Of a stretch of DNA of 49,168 bases, positions 17,739 to 26,189 are shown one piece after another (within the stretch, counting starts at the first letter, position 1; the number at the start of each line of letters is the position of its first letter). The stretch is from Streptomyces tateyamensis (GTDB lineage Bacteria > Actinomycetota > Actinomycetes > Streptomycetales > Streptomycetaceae). The DNA lies in contig NZ_PYBW01000042.1 in NCBI RefSeq assembly GCF_003205575.1, forward strand, positions 3,779 to 52,946. Reading direction: 5' to 3'. Made by a program: the position numbers and the translations under genes. The notes beneath the pieces are model-generated. The model saw nothing but the letters and a program-made list of their open reading frames with translations, was not told the origin of the DNA and did not search any database.

Positions 17739-18995
17739 ATGAACAGATCCACCGGTTGGCGGCTCGCCACCGCCTCATTCGCTGCCGTCGTCCTCGCCTC
17801 CGCCGGCACCGCGTGCTCCTCCTCGACCGGGGCGGACGCTTCTGGCGGGGGCAGTGCCTCCGCCGGCGGCACCTACACCGTCTGGGATCCGTACCCGCAG
17901 TTCGACGCCGGCTCGGCCTGGGCCAAGCTGCTGGACACCTGTGGCACCCAGGCCGGTGTGCAGATCAAGCGCACCGCCTTCGACACCAGCGACCTGACCA
18001 ACAAGGAACTCCTCGCGGCGCAGCAGGGCAACTCCCCGGACGTGCTGATCGTCGACAATCCGGTGGTCCCCACGCTCGCCCAGGCCGGTGTGCTGACCTC
18101 GACCAAGGAGAACAAGGTCGACACCTCGGCGGTGTCGCCCAACCTGCTCGCGGCCGGCCAGAGCGGCGGCGAGACCTTCGGAACTCCGATCGGTGCGAAC
18201 ACCCTGGCGCTGTACTACAACAAGACGGTCCTGAAGGCGGCGGGCGTGGACGTCGCCTCGGTCAGGGACTGGGCGTCACTGACCGAGGCCCTGACGAAGG
18301 TGAAGGCCGCCGGCAAGAAGGGCATCACCTTCTCCGGGATCGGCACCGAGGAGGGGAGCTTCCAGTTCCTCCCGTGGTTCTGGGGATCGGGCGCGCAGCT
18401 CACGCACCTGGACTCCGCCCAGGCCGCGTCCGCACTGTCGCTGTGGACCGACTGGGTCAAGCAGGGCCTGGCTCCCAACTCGGTCATCAACAACACGCAG
18501 ACCACCAGCTGGCAGGAGTTCGCCACCGGTGACTTCGCCTTCGCGGAGAACGGCACCTGGCAGCTGGCCAACGCGAAGAAGGCCGGCTTCGACTACGGGG
18601 TCGTCCCGATCCCCGGCATGACCGGCGGCACCGCCCCGGCCCCGACCGGTGGCGAGTTCGTCACCGTCCCGGTCCAGAAGAAGGCGGCCCGCTACGGCGT
18701 CTCGGACAAGCTCGTGTCCTGCCTGACCAGCGCGGACAACTCCTACGCCACCGACACCACCCTGTCCTACATCGCCGCCACCCCCGCGGTGCAGGACAAG
18801 CAGGCCGCCGCCGACCCCGACCTGAAGCCGTGGGTCGACGCGGTCAAGGCCGCCAAGGGCCGCACCAGCGACAACCTGGGCACCAAGTACCCCACGATCT
18901 CCGAGCAGTTGTGGACCGCGGCGCAGGCCGCGCTGACTGGATCCAAGTCGCCGCAGGCCGCGCTGTCCGCGGCACAGTCGGCCGCCGCCAAGTAG
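17739..18995 (+). CDS. CUT1 ABC importer, sugar-binding lipoprotein (second system)
   Basis: 418 aa substrate-binding protein. A lipoprotein signal peptide ends at AGTAC, with Cys26 as the lipid attachment site, followed by a Ser/Gly-rich linker. The mature part is a MalE-like fold (NKELLAAQQGNSPDVLIVDN, ALYYNKTVLKAAGVD, GDFAFAENGTWQL). ATG 17739 follows GAAGGG at 9 nt. It is 140 aa shorter than the first binding protein and belongs to a different CUT1 subgroup. It heads an operon with two permeases and a GH63-like enzyme under the LacI operators. Ligand unknown; the enzyme context suggests a glucoside or mannoside oligosaccharide. Confidence 0.92.
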   Translation: MNRSTGWRLATASFAAVVLASAGTACSSSTGADASGGGSASAGGTYTVWDPYPQFDAGSAWAKLLDTCGTQAGVQIKRTAFDTSDLTNKELLAAQQGNSPDVLIVDNPVVPTLAQAGVLTSTKENKVDTSAVSPNLLAAGQSGGETFGTPIGANTLALYYNKTVLKAAGVDVASVRDWASLTEALTKVKAAGKKGITFSGIGTEEGSFQFLPWFWGSGAQLTHLDSAQAASALSLWTDWVKQGLAPNSVINNTQTTSWQEFATGDFAFAENGTWQLANAKKAGFDYGVVPIPGMTGGTAPAPTGGEFVTVPVQKKAARYGVSDKLVSCLTSADNSYATDTTLSYIAATPAVQDKQAAADPDLKPWVDAVKAAKGRTSDNLGTKYPTISEQLWTAAQAALTGSKSPQAALSAAQSAAAK

Positions 18996-19028
18996 CACCA
19001 CCAGCCGCGAGGACACCAGGACCCGCCG

Positions 19029-20021
19029 ATGAACGACACAGCACGGATACCGGAGAACCGCTCTGTGCGCGTCGGGAACGGGGCGGCCGCCGCCGACCCG
19101 TCCCTCGGGCGCGCCGGCACCGGGCGAACCAGGTCCCGCCCCCGCTCCCAGCAGTGGGCCGCCTGGGGATTCCTCACACCGCTGGTGATCTACCTCGGCG
19201 TGTTCTACGCCTACCCCCTGTACCGCAACATCGACCTGAGCCTGCGCAACTACACGGTGCGCTCGTTCGTCAACGGCGACGCCCCCTTCACCGGACTGGC
19301 GAACTACCGCGCCGTCCTGGACGACCCCGCCTTCCTGCCCGCGCTGACCCACACCGTGGTGTTCACCGCCGTCAGCCTGCTCCTGCAGTACGGGATCGGC
19401 CTGGCCCTCGCGGTCTTCTTCAGCCGGCACTTCCGCCTGGCGGCCACCCTGCGCGCCCTGTTCCTGGTGCCCTGGCTGCTGCCGCTGATCGTGTCCGCCT
19501 CCACCTGGTCGTGGATGCTCAACAGCGACTCCGGTGTCGTCAACGCCGTACTGCACTCGGTGGGCATCGGCCCGGTCAACTGGCTCACCTCCCCGACCTG
19601 GTCCCTGGTGTCGGTGATGATCGCCAACGTCTGGATCGGGATCCCGTTCAACCTGGTGGTCCTGTACAGCGGTCTGCAGGGCATTCCGGCCTCCCTCCAC
19701 GAGGCCGCCGCCCTGGACGGGGCCGACGCCTGGCAGCGCTTTCGCCACGTCACCTTCCCGCTGCTGCGCCCGGTCTCGGCGATCACCCTGCTGCTGGGCC
19801 TGGTCTACACCCTGAAGGTCTTCGACATCATCTGGGTCATGACCAGGGGCGGCCCCGTCAACTCCTCGACCACACTGGCCACCTGGTCATACCGGCTCGG
19901 CTTCGGGAACGCACTGCCGTCCTTCGGCCACGGCGCCGCCGTCGGAAACCTGCTGGTCCTGATCGCCCTGGTCTTCGGCTTGGTGTACATCCGCGTCCAG
20001 CGAAAGCAGCAGGCGTCATGA
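19029..20021 (+). CDS. CUT1 sugar ABC permease, MalF/UgpA type
   Basis: 330 aa, with a roughly 45-residue Arg-rich cytoplasmic N end before the first helix (AAWGFLTPLVIYLGVFYAYP) and about six helices in all. EAA motif EAAALDGADAWQRFRHVTFP (about 224-243). The ATG at 19029 has an AGGA-like site upstream. Its stop shares ATGA with the next permease. The FDIIWVMTRGGP segment is the usual signature near the last helices of this subgroup. Confidence 0.93.
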   Translation: MNDTARIPENRSVRVGNGAAAADPSLGRAGTGRTRSRPRSQQWAAWGFLTPLVIYLGVFYAYPLYRNIDLSLRNYTVRSFVNGDAPFTGLANYRAVLDDPAFLPALTHTVVFTAVSLLLQYGIGLALAVFFSRHFRLAATLRALFLVPWLLPLIVSASTWSWMLNSDSGVVNAVLHSVGIGPVNWLTSPTWSLVSVMIANVWIGIPFNLVVLYSGLQGIPASLHEAAALDGADAWQRFRHVTFPLLRPVSAITLLLGLVYTLKVFDIIWVMTRGGPVNSSTTLATWSYRLGFGNALPSFGHGAAVGNLLVLIALVFGLVYIRVQRKQQAS

Positions 20022-20839
20022 CCACACGACACCCCTCCTGGCGGAGGACCGCGACCGGCGTCCTACTCACCGCGCTGATGCTGTTCCCGGTCTACTGGAT
20101 GCTGAACGTGTCCCTCACCCGCGACCAGGACATGCGCAAGTCCCCACCGGCCTGGTTCCCGGTCCGCGGCACGCTGGAGGGCTACCGGGCCGTCCTGGAC
20201 CAGCAACTCCCCTATCTGGGTACCAGCCTGGTCATCGCCCTCGGCACCGTCGGGCTCACCGTGGCCCTCGCCGCACCGGCCGGCTACGCGCTGGCGAAGC
20301 TGCGCCCGCGCGGCGGCGGGGCCCTCGGGTTCGCGCTGCTGGTCGCGCAGATGATCCCCGGCATCATCATGGCGCTGGGCTTCTACACCGTCTATCTCAA
20401 GATCGGGATGCTGCAGTCGGTGCCGGGCCTGATCGTCGCCGACTCCACGATCGCCGTCCCGTTCGCCGTGCTGATCTTCACCGCGTTCATGGACGGCATC
20501 CCCGGCGAACTGTTGCAGGCCGCCAGGACCGACGGCGCGGGCAGCCTGCGGACCTTCTGGTCGATCGTCCTGCCGATGAGCCGCAACGCGATCGTCACCG
20601 TCTCGCTGTTCGCGTTCCTCTGGTCCTGGTCCGACTTCGTGTTCGCCAGCACCCTGGACGGCGGCGGCGCCCACGAGCCGATCACACTGGGGATCTACCA
20701 CTACATCGGCAACAACAACCAGCAGTGGAACGCGATCATGGCCACCGCCGTGGTCGCCTCGATCCCCACCGCGCTGATCCTGGTCCTGGCCCAGCGCTAC
20801 GTCGCCGCCGGCGTCACCGCCGGAGCCGTCAAGGACTGA
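20018..20839 (+). CDS. CUT1 sugar ABC permease, MalG/UgpE type
   Basis: 273 aa with about six helices. The EAA loop reads QAARTDGAGSLRTFWSIVLP. Start ATG 20018 overlaps the previous stop, implying coupled translation. The ending AAGVTAGAVKD is a typical C end of this group. No ATP-binding subunit follows; the next gene is the GH63-like hydrolase 113 bp downstream, so the pair must use an ATPase encoded elsewhere. Confidence 0.93.
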   Translation: MTTRHPSWRRTATGVLLTALMLFPVYWMLNVSLTRDQDMRKSPPAWFPVRGTLEGYRAVLDQQLPYLGTSLVIALGTVGLTVALAAPAGYALAKLRPRGGGALGFALLVAQMIPGIIMALGFYTVYLKIGMLQSVPGLIVADSTIAVPFAVLIFTAFMDGIPGELLQAARTDGAGSLRTFWSIVLPMSRNAIVTVSLFAFLWSWSDFVFASTLDGGGAHEPITLGIYHYIGNNNQQWNAIMATAVVASIPTALILVLAQRYVAAGVTAGAVKD

Positions 20840-20952
20840 CACCCGCCGGTCCCTCCCCGCCCCCGGAAGCCTCTGCCCGCCGGCGATCCCGCGCACCGCG
20901 GCTGCCGCACGGTCGGCGGAGCACGCCCCGCAGCAGAAACGAGTGCCCTGCG

Positions 20953-22722
20953 ATGACCGACGCCCTCACTGGCCCGGCCTTCAACATCCGCGACATTCCC
21001 TTCAGCAGCCACGGCTCCTGGTTCAACATCTCACCCGTGACCTCCGAGCACGTCCGTGCCCAGGACCTGCACCTGGTCTCCCACCAGGGCGGCATGCACC
21101 CCGTGCTGCGCCTGGTCCCGGTCGCAGGGCCGCGCGGCGAGCGGACCGAGACGCAATGGAACGCCACACCGGGACGGCTGACCTGGGTCGGGCCGGGCGG
21201 CCACATCGAACTGACCTACCAGTGCGCCGACACCCTGCGGCTGCGCGGTACCGGTCTGGGCCTGCGGATTCACGCAGCGGCCGAAAGGCTCACACCGTTC
21301 AGCGGCACGTACTTCCTGCACGACCCGCTCGACGGCTCCTACCTGTTCACCTCCTACGAGACCGGCCGGCGCTACCGCATCACCGTGCTGGCCGGGCAGG
21401 AGGTGGACGTCTGCGGCACCGAGTCGCTCGGCGGCGCCGACCGCGGGCTGACCCTGACCCACGACGGCACCGGCTGGTGGGAGGCGGCCGTCGAGGAGCT
21501 CGACAGCGCCCGGCCGCCCTACGCCCCGTCAGGTACCCACGAGCAGACGGCGGACCAGGCCGACCAGGCGTTCACCGAGTTCGCCGACGCGGTCACCCCC
21601 TGGCGCACCCCGGACACCCCGGCCGCCGAACTGGCCGCCTACGTGGTGTGGTCCGCCACGGTGGGACCCGCCGGGTTCCTCGGGCGCCCCGCCGTACTGA
21701 TGTCCAAGCACTGGATGGACAAGGTCTGGAGCTGGGACCACTGCTTCAACGCCCTCGCCCTGGCCCCCGGGGCCCCGGAGCTGGCCTGGGACCAGTTCCG
21801 GGTCATGTTCGACCACCAGGACGCGAGCGGCGCACTGCCCGACTCCGTGACCCACTCCGAAATCCTCTACAACTTCGTCAAGCCCCCCATCCACGGCTGG
21901 GCCCTGCGCCACCTGCGACGGCGCCTGCCGCACCCCCTGAGCCGCACCGAACTCACCGACGCCTACCACCGCCTGGAACGGTGGACCAGGTTCTGGCTCG
22001 ACTCCAGGCGGGCACCCGGCCAGGCGCTGCCGCACTACCAGCACGGCAACGACAGCGGCTGGGACAACGCCACCACCTTCGACGCCGGCCGCGTGCAGAT
22101 CACCGCCGACCTGTCCGCCTTCCTGATCCTGCAACTGCGCGAACTCGCCGAGCTGGCCGCCGAACTCGACCGCGCCGACGAAGCCGCCGACTGGGCGCGC
22201 ACGGCGGACGCCCTCCAGGCCGCCGTGATGCAGGAACTGTGGACGGGTGACCGATTCCAGGCCCGGTCGCCCCACACGGGCACCGGTGCCACCAGCCTGA
22301 GCCTGCTGGACCTGATGCCCGTCGTCCTCGGCGAGCACCTGCCCGCCGACGTCAGCGCCCGCCTGGCCGCCCGCATCGAGACCCACCTGACCGCCCACGG
22401 GCTGGCCACCGAGCGGCCCGACTCACCCCACTACCAGGCCGACGGATACTGGCGCGGGCCGATCTGGGCACCCGCCACCATCCTGATCGAGGACGGCCTT
22501 CGCCGCGCCGGCCACCATCGGCTGGCCGACGAGATCAGCGCCCGCTTCCGCGCACTGTGCGAGAACTACGGCTTCGCCGAGAACTTCGACGCCCTCACCG
22601 GCGAAGGGCTGCGCGACCGCGCCTACACCTGGACCGCCAGCAGCTACCTGCTGCTCGCCGAAGACCACGCCAGGCGGACCCACACCCGGAACGACGGCCA
22701 CCGGCGCGCACCGCACCGATAG
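20953..22722 (+). CDS. GH63-like glycosidase (YgjK / mannosylglycerate hydrolase type)
   Basis: 589 aa, cytoplasmic (no signal peptide). N-terminal beta-sandwich (about 1-190), then an (alpha/alpha)6 barrel with WSWDHCFNALAL (about 258-269), HGNDSGWDNATTFD (about 363-376) holding the probable general acid Asp, and GYWRGPIWAP (about 497-506). The probable catalytic base Glu is near TGEGLRDRAYTW. These motifs mark GH63 and its relatives, which cleave alpha-glucosides such as kojibiose-type or glucosyl/mannosylglycerate substrates. Which of these applies is not readable. ATG 20953 starts the first conserved block; the ribosome site is weak. It would process the sugar brought in by the preceding importer. 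Confidence 0.85.
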   Translation: MTDALTGPAFNIRDIPFSSHGSWFNISPVTSEHVRAQDLHLVSHQGGMHPVLRLVPVAGPRGERTETQWNATPGRLTWVGPGGHIELTYQCADTLRLRGTGLGLRIHAAAERLTPFSGTYFLHDPLDGSYLFTSYETGRRYRITVLAGQEVDVCGTESLGGADRGLTLTHDGTGWWEAAVEELDSARPPYAPSGTHEQTADQADQAFTEFADAVTPWRTPDTPAAELAAYVVWSATVGPAGFLGRPAVLMSKHWMDKVWSWDHCFNALALAPGAPELAWDQFRVMFDHQDASGALPDSVTHSEILYNFVKPPIHGWALRHLRRRLPHPLSRTELTDAYHRLERWTRFWLDSRRAPGQALPHYQHGNDSGWDNATTFDAGRVQITADLSAFLILQLRELAELAAELDRADEAADWARTADALQAAVMQELWTGDRFQARSPHTGTGATSLSLLDLMPVVLGEHLPADVSARLAARIETHLTAHGLATERPDSPHYQADGYWRGPIWAPATILIEDGLRRAGHHRLADEISARFRALCENYGFAENFDALTGEGLRDRAYTWTASSYLLLAEDHARRTHTRNDGHRRAPHR

Positions 22723-22746
22723 GTCGGCGCCCACAGGTCGGCTCGG

Positions 22747-22780
22747 CCGCCGGTGCCGGGCCCCCGGGGCCTGCCGGTGG
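22747..22780. terminator. Probable hairpin between convergent genes
   Basis: CCGCCGG (22747-22753) can pair with CCGGTGG (22774-22780) with one G/U pair, enclosing a further GC-rich inner stem. It follows the GH63-like stop by 25 bp. The 22723-22853 gap holds nothing else recognisable. Confidence 0.45.
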
Positions 22781-22853
22781 CTGCGGCACAGGTGGCCGCA
22801 CGCATCGCCGTGCGCGGGCGGGGGTCGTCCTGACGGCAGGATCCGGGGTCGTC

Positions 22854-23765
22854 CTACTGCAGGGTCCACTTCTGGTTGCCGCCACCGTGGCAGGCCCACA
22901 GGTCCAGAGCGGTGCCGTTCGCTGTGGCCGCGCCGGAGGCGTCCAGGCACAGGCCGGCATTCACGTTGGTGATGGTGCCGTCGGCGTTCACGCTCCACTT
23001 CTGGTTGTTGCCGCCGGTGCAGTCCCAGATGACGACCTTGGTGCCACTGGTCGTGCCGGCCTGGTAGGCGTCCAGGCACTTGTTGCCGTAGACCACCAGT
23101 TCCTTGCGCGTGGTGTACGTCCAGGACTGGTTGCCGCCGCCGTTGCAGTCCCACAGGGCAGCCTGGGTGCCGTTGCCGATGGTGCTGTTGAAGAGGTCCG
23201 CGCAGCGGCCTGACTGCTGCCCGACGATCTCGGTGCCGTTCGTGCCGGGGAGGTCGCCCACCTTGACGGCATCGAAGTCGGGCGCCCAGCCGGAGGTGTT
23301 GGAGAAGGCCAGCGTGTTGCCGGAACCCTTGGCCAGCGCCACCTCGACCGAAACGGTGCCGGGGGCGCTCCAGGAGCCGGTCGGGGGGAAGGAGACCGTG
23401 GTGGCGTTCTGCCCGTTGACCTGGAGTACGGCCGTGCGGGACCGGCTGTCGCCGTTGACGTAGGCGATGTCGAGGACCTTGATGCCGGCGCCGGCGGCGG
23501 TGATGCCGTTGAACCGCAGGGTGTTGGCGGCACCGTTGCCGACGTAGCCCACCTTGGTGGCGCCGGAGCAGTTGGCACAGGCCGCGTCGACGGCCGAGCC
23601 GGTCCTGGTGTTGGCGGCGGACTCCGCCTCGTAGACCGTGCCGACCGCCTCGGTTCCGGTGACGGTGAGCATCACCGCGTCCGCGGCGGGGACGCTCGTG
23701 GTGTAGCCGGTGCCGAAGCTGCCGACCTCCGTCCGCGACCACACGTCGCGGACGGCGTCAGCGGT
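22854..23765 (-). pseudogene. 3' fragment of a secreted GH27 alpha-galactosidase with CBM6/35 and CBM13 modules
   Basis: The C-terminal 300 or so residues are intact: the last strands of the GH27 C-terminal sandwich (VRDVWSRTEVG through VPAADAVMLTVTG), a CBM6/35-like module (VYEAESAANTRTGSAV to DFDAVKVG), and a ricin-type CBM13 with three QxW repeats (GNQSWTY, NNQKWSV, GNQKWTL). The whole catalytic barrel, signal peptide and start are missing. The minus-strand frame stays open to 24680 only because it runs antisense through the GH74 remnant; that extension has no family resemblance. Homology ends at about 23753-23765, exactly where the GH74 fragment begins on the other strand. Alpha-galactosidase would suit galactosylated xyloglucan. 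Confidence 0.8.
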
Positions 23766-24584
23766 TTCCGGCACGACGACCTGACCAAGCCCGCTGCCAA
23801 GGCGCTGACCGGACCGAAGTTCACCACCACCACGGGCATCGACTTCGCCCAGGCCAAGCCGGAGGTCTCGGTGCGGGTCGGGTCCGGCGGGGAGCAGCAC
23901 GGCGCCTACTCGACCGACGGCGGAGCGAACTGGACGCCGTTCGCGGCGGCGCCGACGGGCGACGCCGTCAGCGGCTCCACGGCAGTCTCGGCGGACGGCG
24001 CAACCGTGGTGTGGACCCCGGAGGGCCGGCTGCCGTTCCTGTCGACCAACCACGGCGCGTCCTGGGCGGCGGTCTCCGGCCTGCCCAAGGACACGACCGT
24101 GGTGGCCGACCGCTCGACCGCGAGCACCTTCTACGCCCTCAGCGGCGGCACCCTGTACGCCAGCACCGACAGCGGGCGGCACTTCACCGCCCGCGCCACC
24201 GGCGTGGGTTACGGTCAGCTCAAGGCGGTCCCGGGCGTCGCGGGCGACCTGTGGATCTCGGGCAGGGAGAACGGCCTCCTGCACTCCACCAACGGCGGCG
24301 CGAGCTTCACCAAGGTCGCCGGGGTGGACCAGGCGAGCGGCCTCGGCTTCGGCAGGGCGGCGCCGGGCGCCGGCTACCAGGCCCTCTACCTCAGCGGGAC
24401 GGTCAAGGGCGTGACCGGGCTGTTCCGCTCCACCGACGCCGGCTCGACCTGGGTCCGGATCAACGACGACCAGCACCAGTACGGCGGGACCGTCATCACC
24501 GTCATCACCGGCGACCCCGACGTGTACGGCCGTGTCTACCTCGGCAGCTACGGCCGCGGCGTGGTGTACGGCGACCTGTCCTGA
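23751..24584 (+). pseudogene. 3' fragment of a GH74 xyloglucanase
   Basis: From about 23751 the plus strand reads DGVSGFRHDDLTK and then TGIDFAQAKPEVSVRVG, the middle of GH74 endo-xyloglucanases. It continues through BNR/Asp-box repeats (STDGGANW, STNGGASF, STDAGSTW) to the family C-terminal signature PDVYGRVYLGSYGRGVVYGD. About 275 residues, the C-terminal part of the double propeller, remain; the first propeller, start and signal peptide are lost. An internal ATG-like start at 23871 would yield 237 aa, but without the first propeller it cannot be an active enzyme. It is fused head to head with the GH27 remnant. Confidence 0.82.
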
Positions 24585-24655
24585 CCGACCTGGCCCGTGG
24601 GCGGGCGGCGGCCCCACGCCGTTCCGTCCCCGGGCCCGGGGCGGCGTCCGACAAC

Positions 24656-24718
24656 GTCCTCGTTGCTGGTGACCAGGCATCCGCCGACCCGGCCGTAGGA
24701 GGCGTACTGGCCGTCGGA
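24656..24718 (-). pseudogene. 63-bp remnant of the flavodoxin-like reductase gene
   Basis: The minus strand encodes SDGQYASYGRVGGCLVTSNED, against SDGQYAYYGRVGGCLITGNED in the intact gene at 31404-32108. At DNA level it matches 31704-31766 at 56 of 63 positions, with no similarity beyond either end. It is too short to function and lies between the GH74 remnant and the TPR gene. Confidence 0.85.
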
Positions 24719-24737
24719 ACGCGCTGACACCCCTCTT

Positions 24738-24757
24738 GACCGCAAGGAGGTGCGGTC
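24738..24757. terminator. Hairpin at the end of the TPR-CHAT operon
   Basis: GACCGCA (24738-24744) and TGCGGTC (24751-24757) form a perfect 7-bp stem with a 6-nt loop and touch the stop codon of the TPR gene. Confidence 0.5.
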
Positions 24758-26189
24758 ACCACAGCCGCGGCTGCTTCAGATAGCCCAACGCCCGGCGGGC
24801 GGCGAGTGCGCGCACCAGCGGATCGCCGAAGCCGAGCAGCTCGATCACGTCCTCGAGCCTCTCCTCCAGGAGGGGCGCGAGGACGTCGAAGCGCCCGGCC
24901 AGGACCAGCACCTCCATGAGGAGGGCCACCGACCTCTTGGTGCGGTCGTCGGACCGGCCCAGATAACGGTCTGCTGCATCCAGCGTCTCCCCGGCCTCAT
25001 TGACCGCTTCGTCCCACCGTTCCTGCAGGACGTAGACGATCGCCATCAGCCGTCGAGTTGCGAGAACGGCAGGATGGCCGGCGCCGAACTCGGCTTCACC
25101 CCGTTCGAGAAGATGCCGGACCTCCGGTTCGACCGAGTCCGGGCCCTGGCCGGGCAGCAGCGCGTGCCATCGTCCCAGCTCGGCGAAGACCGTCTCCGCG
25201 GTGAGTTCCCCGTGCGGCCGGGCCTCCGCCGCCGCCTGGGGTTCGACCGCCGGACCGTCCGCACCGCCCTGAGCGTCCTTCAATCGCGTCCTCACCAGGA
25301 GGGTGTCGGGGTCCTCCGGCCCCAGGGCCGACTCGAACTCCGGAAGGAGCCCGGCCCACACGCTGGCGGCCTCGTCCCGGCGCCCCGCTCTCTCGAGGAC
25401 GACTCCGACGTTGTTCCGGGCCGTCAGGGTGTCACGGTGTGCTGCTCCCAGCCTGGCCGTCCGGTCTGCGACGACCCGTTCGACGACCTCCAGTGCCCGT
25501 CGGTGCTCACCTGCTTCCAGGAGGGCCTCGCCGAGCCCGCTCTCCAGGTCCGACACCAACGGATGCCCTGCCCCGCTTATCGCCAGTTGGACGCTGATGA
25601 GGTCCTCCCAGATCCGGGCGGCACGCCGGTACTGCCCCGCCTCGCTGCAGGCGCGCGCCAGCCTGCTCCTGCTCTGCCGGGTGGCCGGTGAGTCCGCTGC
25701 GAACCAGAGCGCGACCACGTCCCTGACGCGCTCGCACAGTGGCACGGCTGCACGCCCCAGCCCGCTTCCGAACAGTAGGTCGATCACGCGGTCGAGGAGA
25801 AGGGCGGTTTCCGTGCCGTGGTCCTCGGCCCTGGTGTAGCTGACCCAGGCGGACAGGTGCGGGGTGAGCGTGATGCAGCGCGCCCTCTCGCCCGGAGACC
25901 CGGGGTCGCCGAGATAACCGGCGATGGCTCCGATCGTAGTGAACTGCCATTCGTCACCGCAAAGTTGGCGGCATCGCTGCTGGATCTGCGGTGTGACGGA
26001 GTAGGTGCCGTCCGAACCTCGCGTCAGCAGCCCGACCCTGACGAGCACCGCCAGGTCCTGCTCGCGATTCGGCGTCGACGGGAGCAACTCGACGGGAATC
26101 CGGTCGGGCGCCAGCCAGGCGGTGGTCACGAGTACTGCAAGCGCCGTCCCGGGAAGCGAGCCGAGATCGAAGTCGCCCACCCTGATCAC
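24756..26189 (-). CDS. Winged-helix/TPR repeat protein, coupled to CHAT protease
   Basis: 477 aa, no signal peptide or membrane segment. The N-terminal 100 residues (EQDLAVLVRVGLLTRGSDGTYSVTPQIQQRCRQL) resemble the winged-helix that follows the NB-ARC ATPase in actinobacterial STAND proteins. Residues 150-330 hold TPR repeats of the NNVGVVLERAGRRDEAASVW type with the LGPEDPDTL spacer, and more helical repeats follow to the C end. A P-loop and the rest of a NTPase domain are absent. The GTG at 26189 overlaps the CHAT stop (GTGA), so the two proteins are made in step and probably form one complex, this one acting as sensor or adaptor (inference). Confidence 0.75.
   Translation of the reverse strand: MIRVGDFDLGSLPGTALAVLVTTAWLAPDRIPVELLPSTPNREQDLAVLVRVGLLTRGSDGTYSVTPQIQQRCRQLCGDEWQFTTIGAIAGYLGDPGSPGERARCITLTPHLSAWVSYTRAEDHGTETALLLDRVIDLLFGSGLGRAAVPLCERVRDVVALWFAADSPATRQSRSRLARACSEAGQYRRAARIWEDLISVQLAISGAGHPLVSDLESGLGEALLEAGEHRRALEVVERVVADRTARLGAAHRDTLTARNNVGVVLERAGRRDEAASVWAGLLPEFESALGPEDPDTLLVRTRLKDAQGGADGPAVEPQAAAEARPHGELTAETVFAELGRWHALLPGQGPDSVEPEVRHLLERGEAEFGAGHPAVLATRRLMAIVYVLQERWDEAVNEAGETLDAADRYLGRSDDRTKRSVALLMEVLVLAGRFDVLAPLLEERLEDVIELLGFGDPLVRALAARRALGYLKQPRLW

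Noticed and set aside
22854..24680. Reading 22854-24680 on the minus strand as one 608-aa secreted protein
   Set aside because: Only the part up to about 23765 resembles GH27/CBM modules; the remainder is antisense to a clear GH74 fragment and has no signal peptide.
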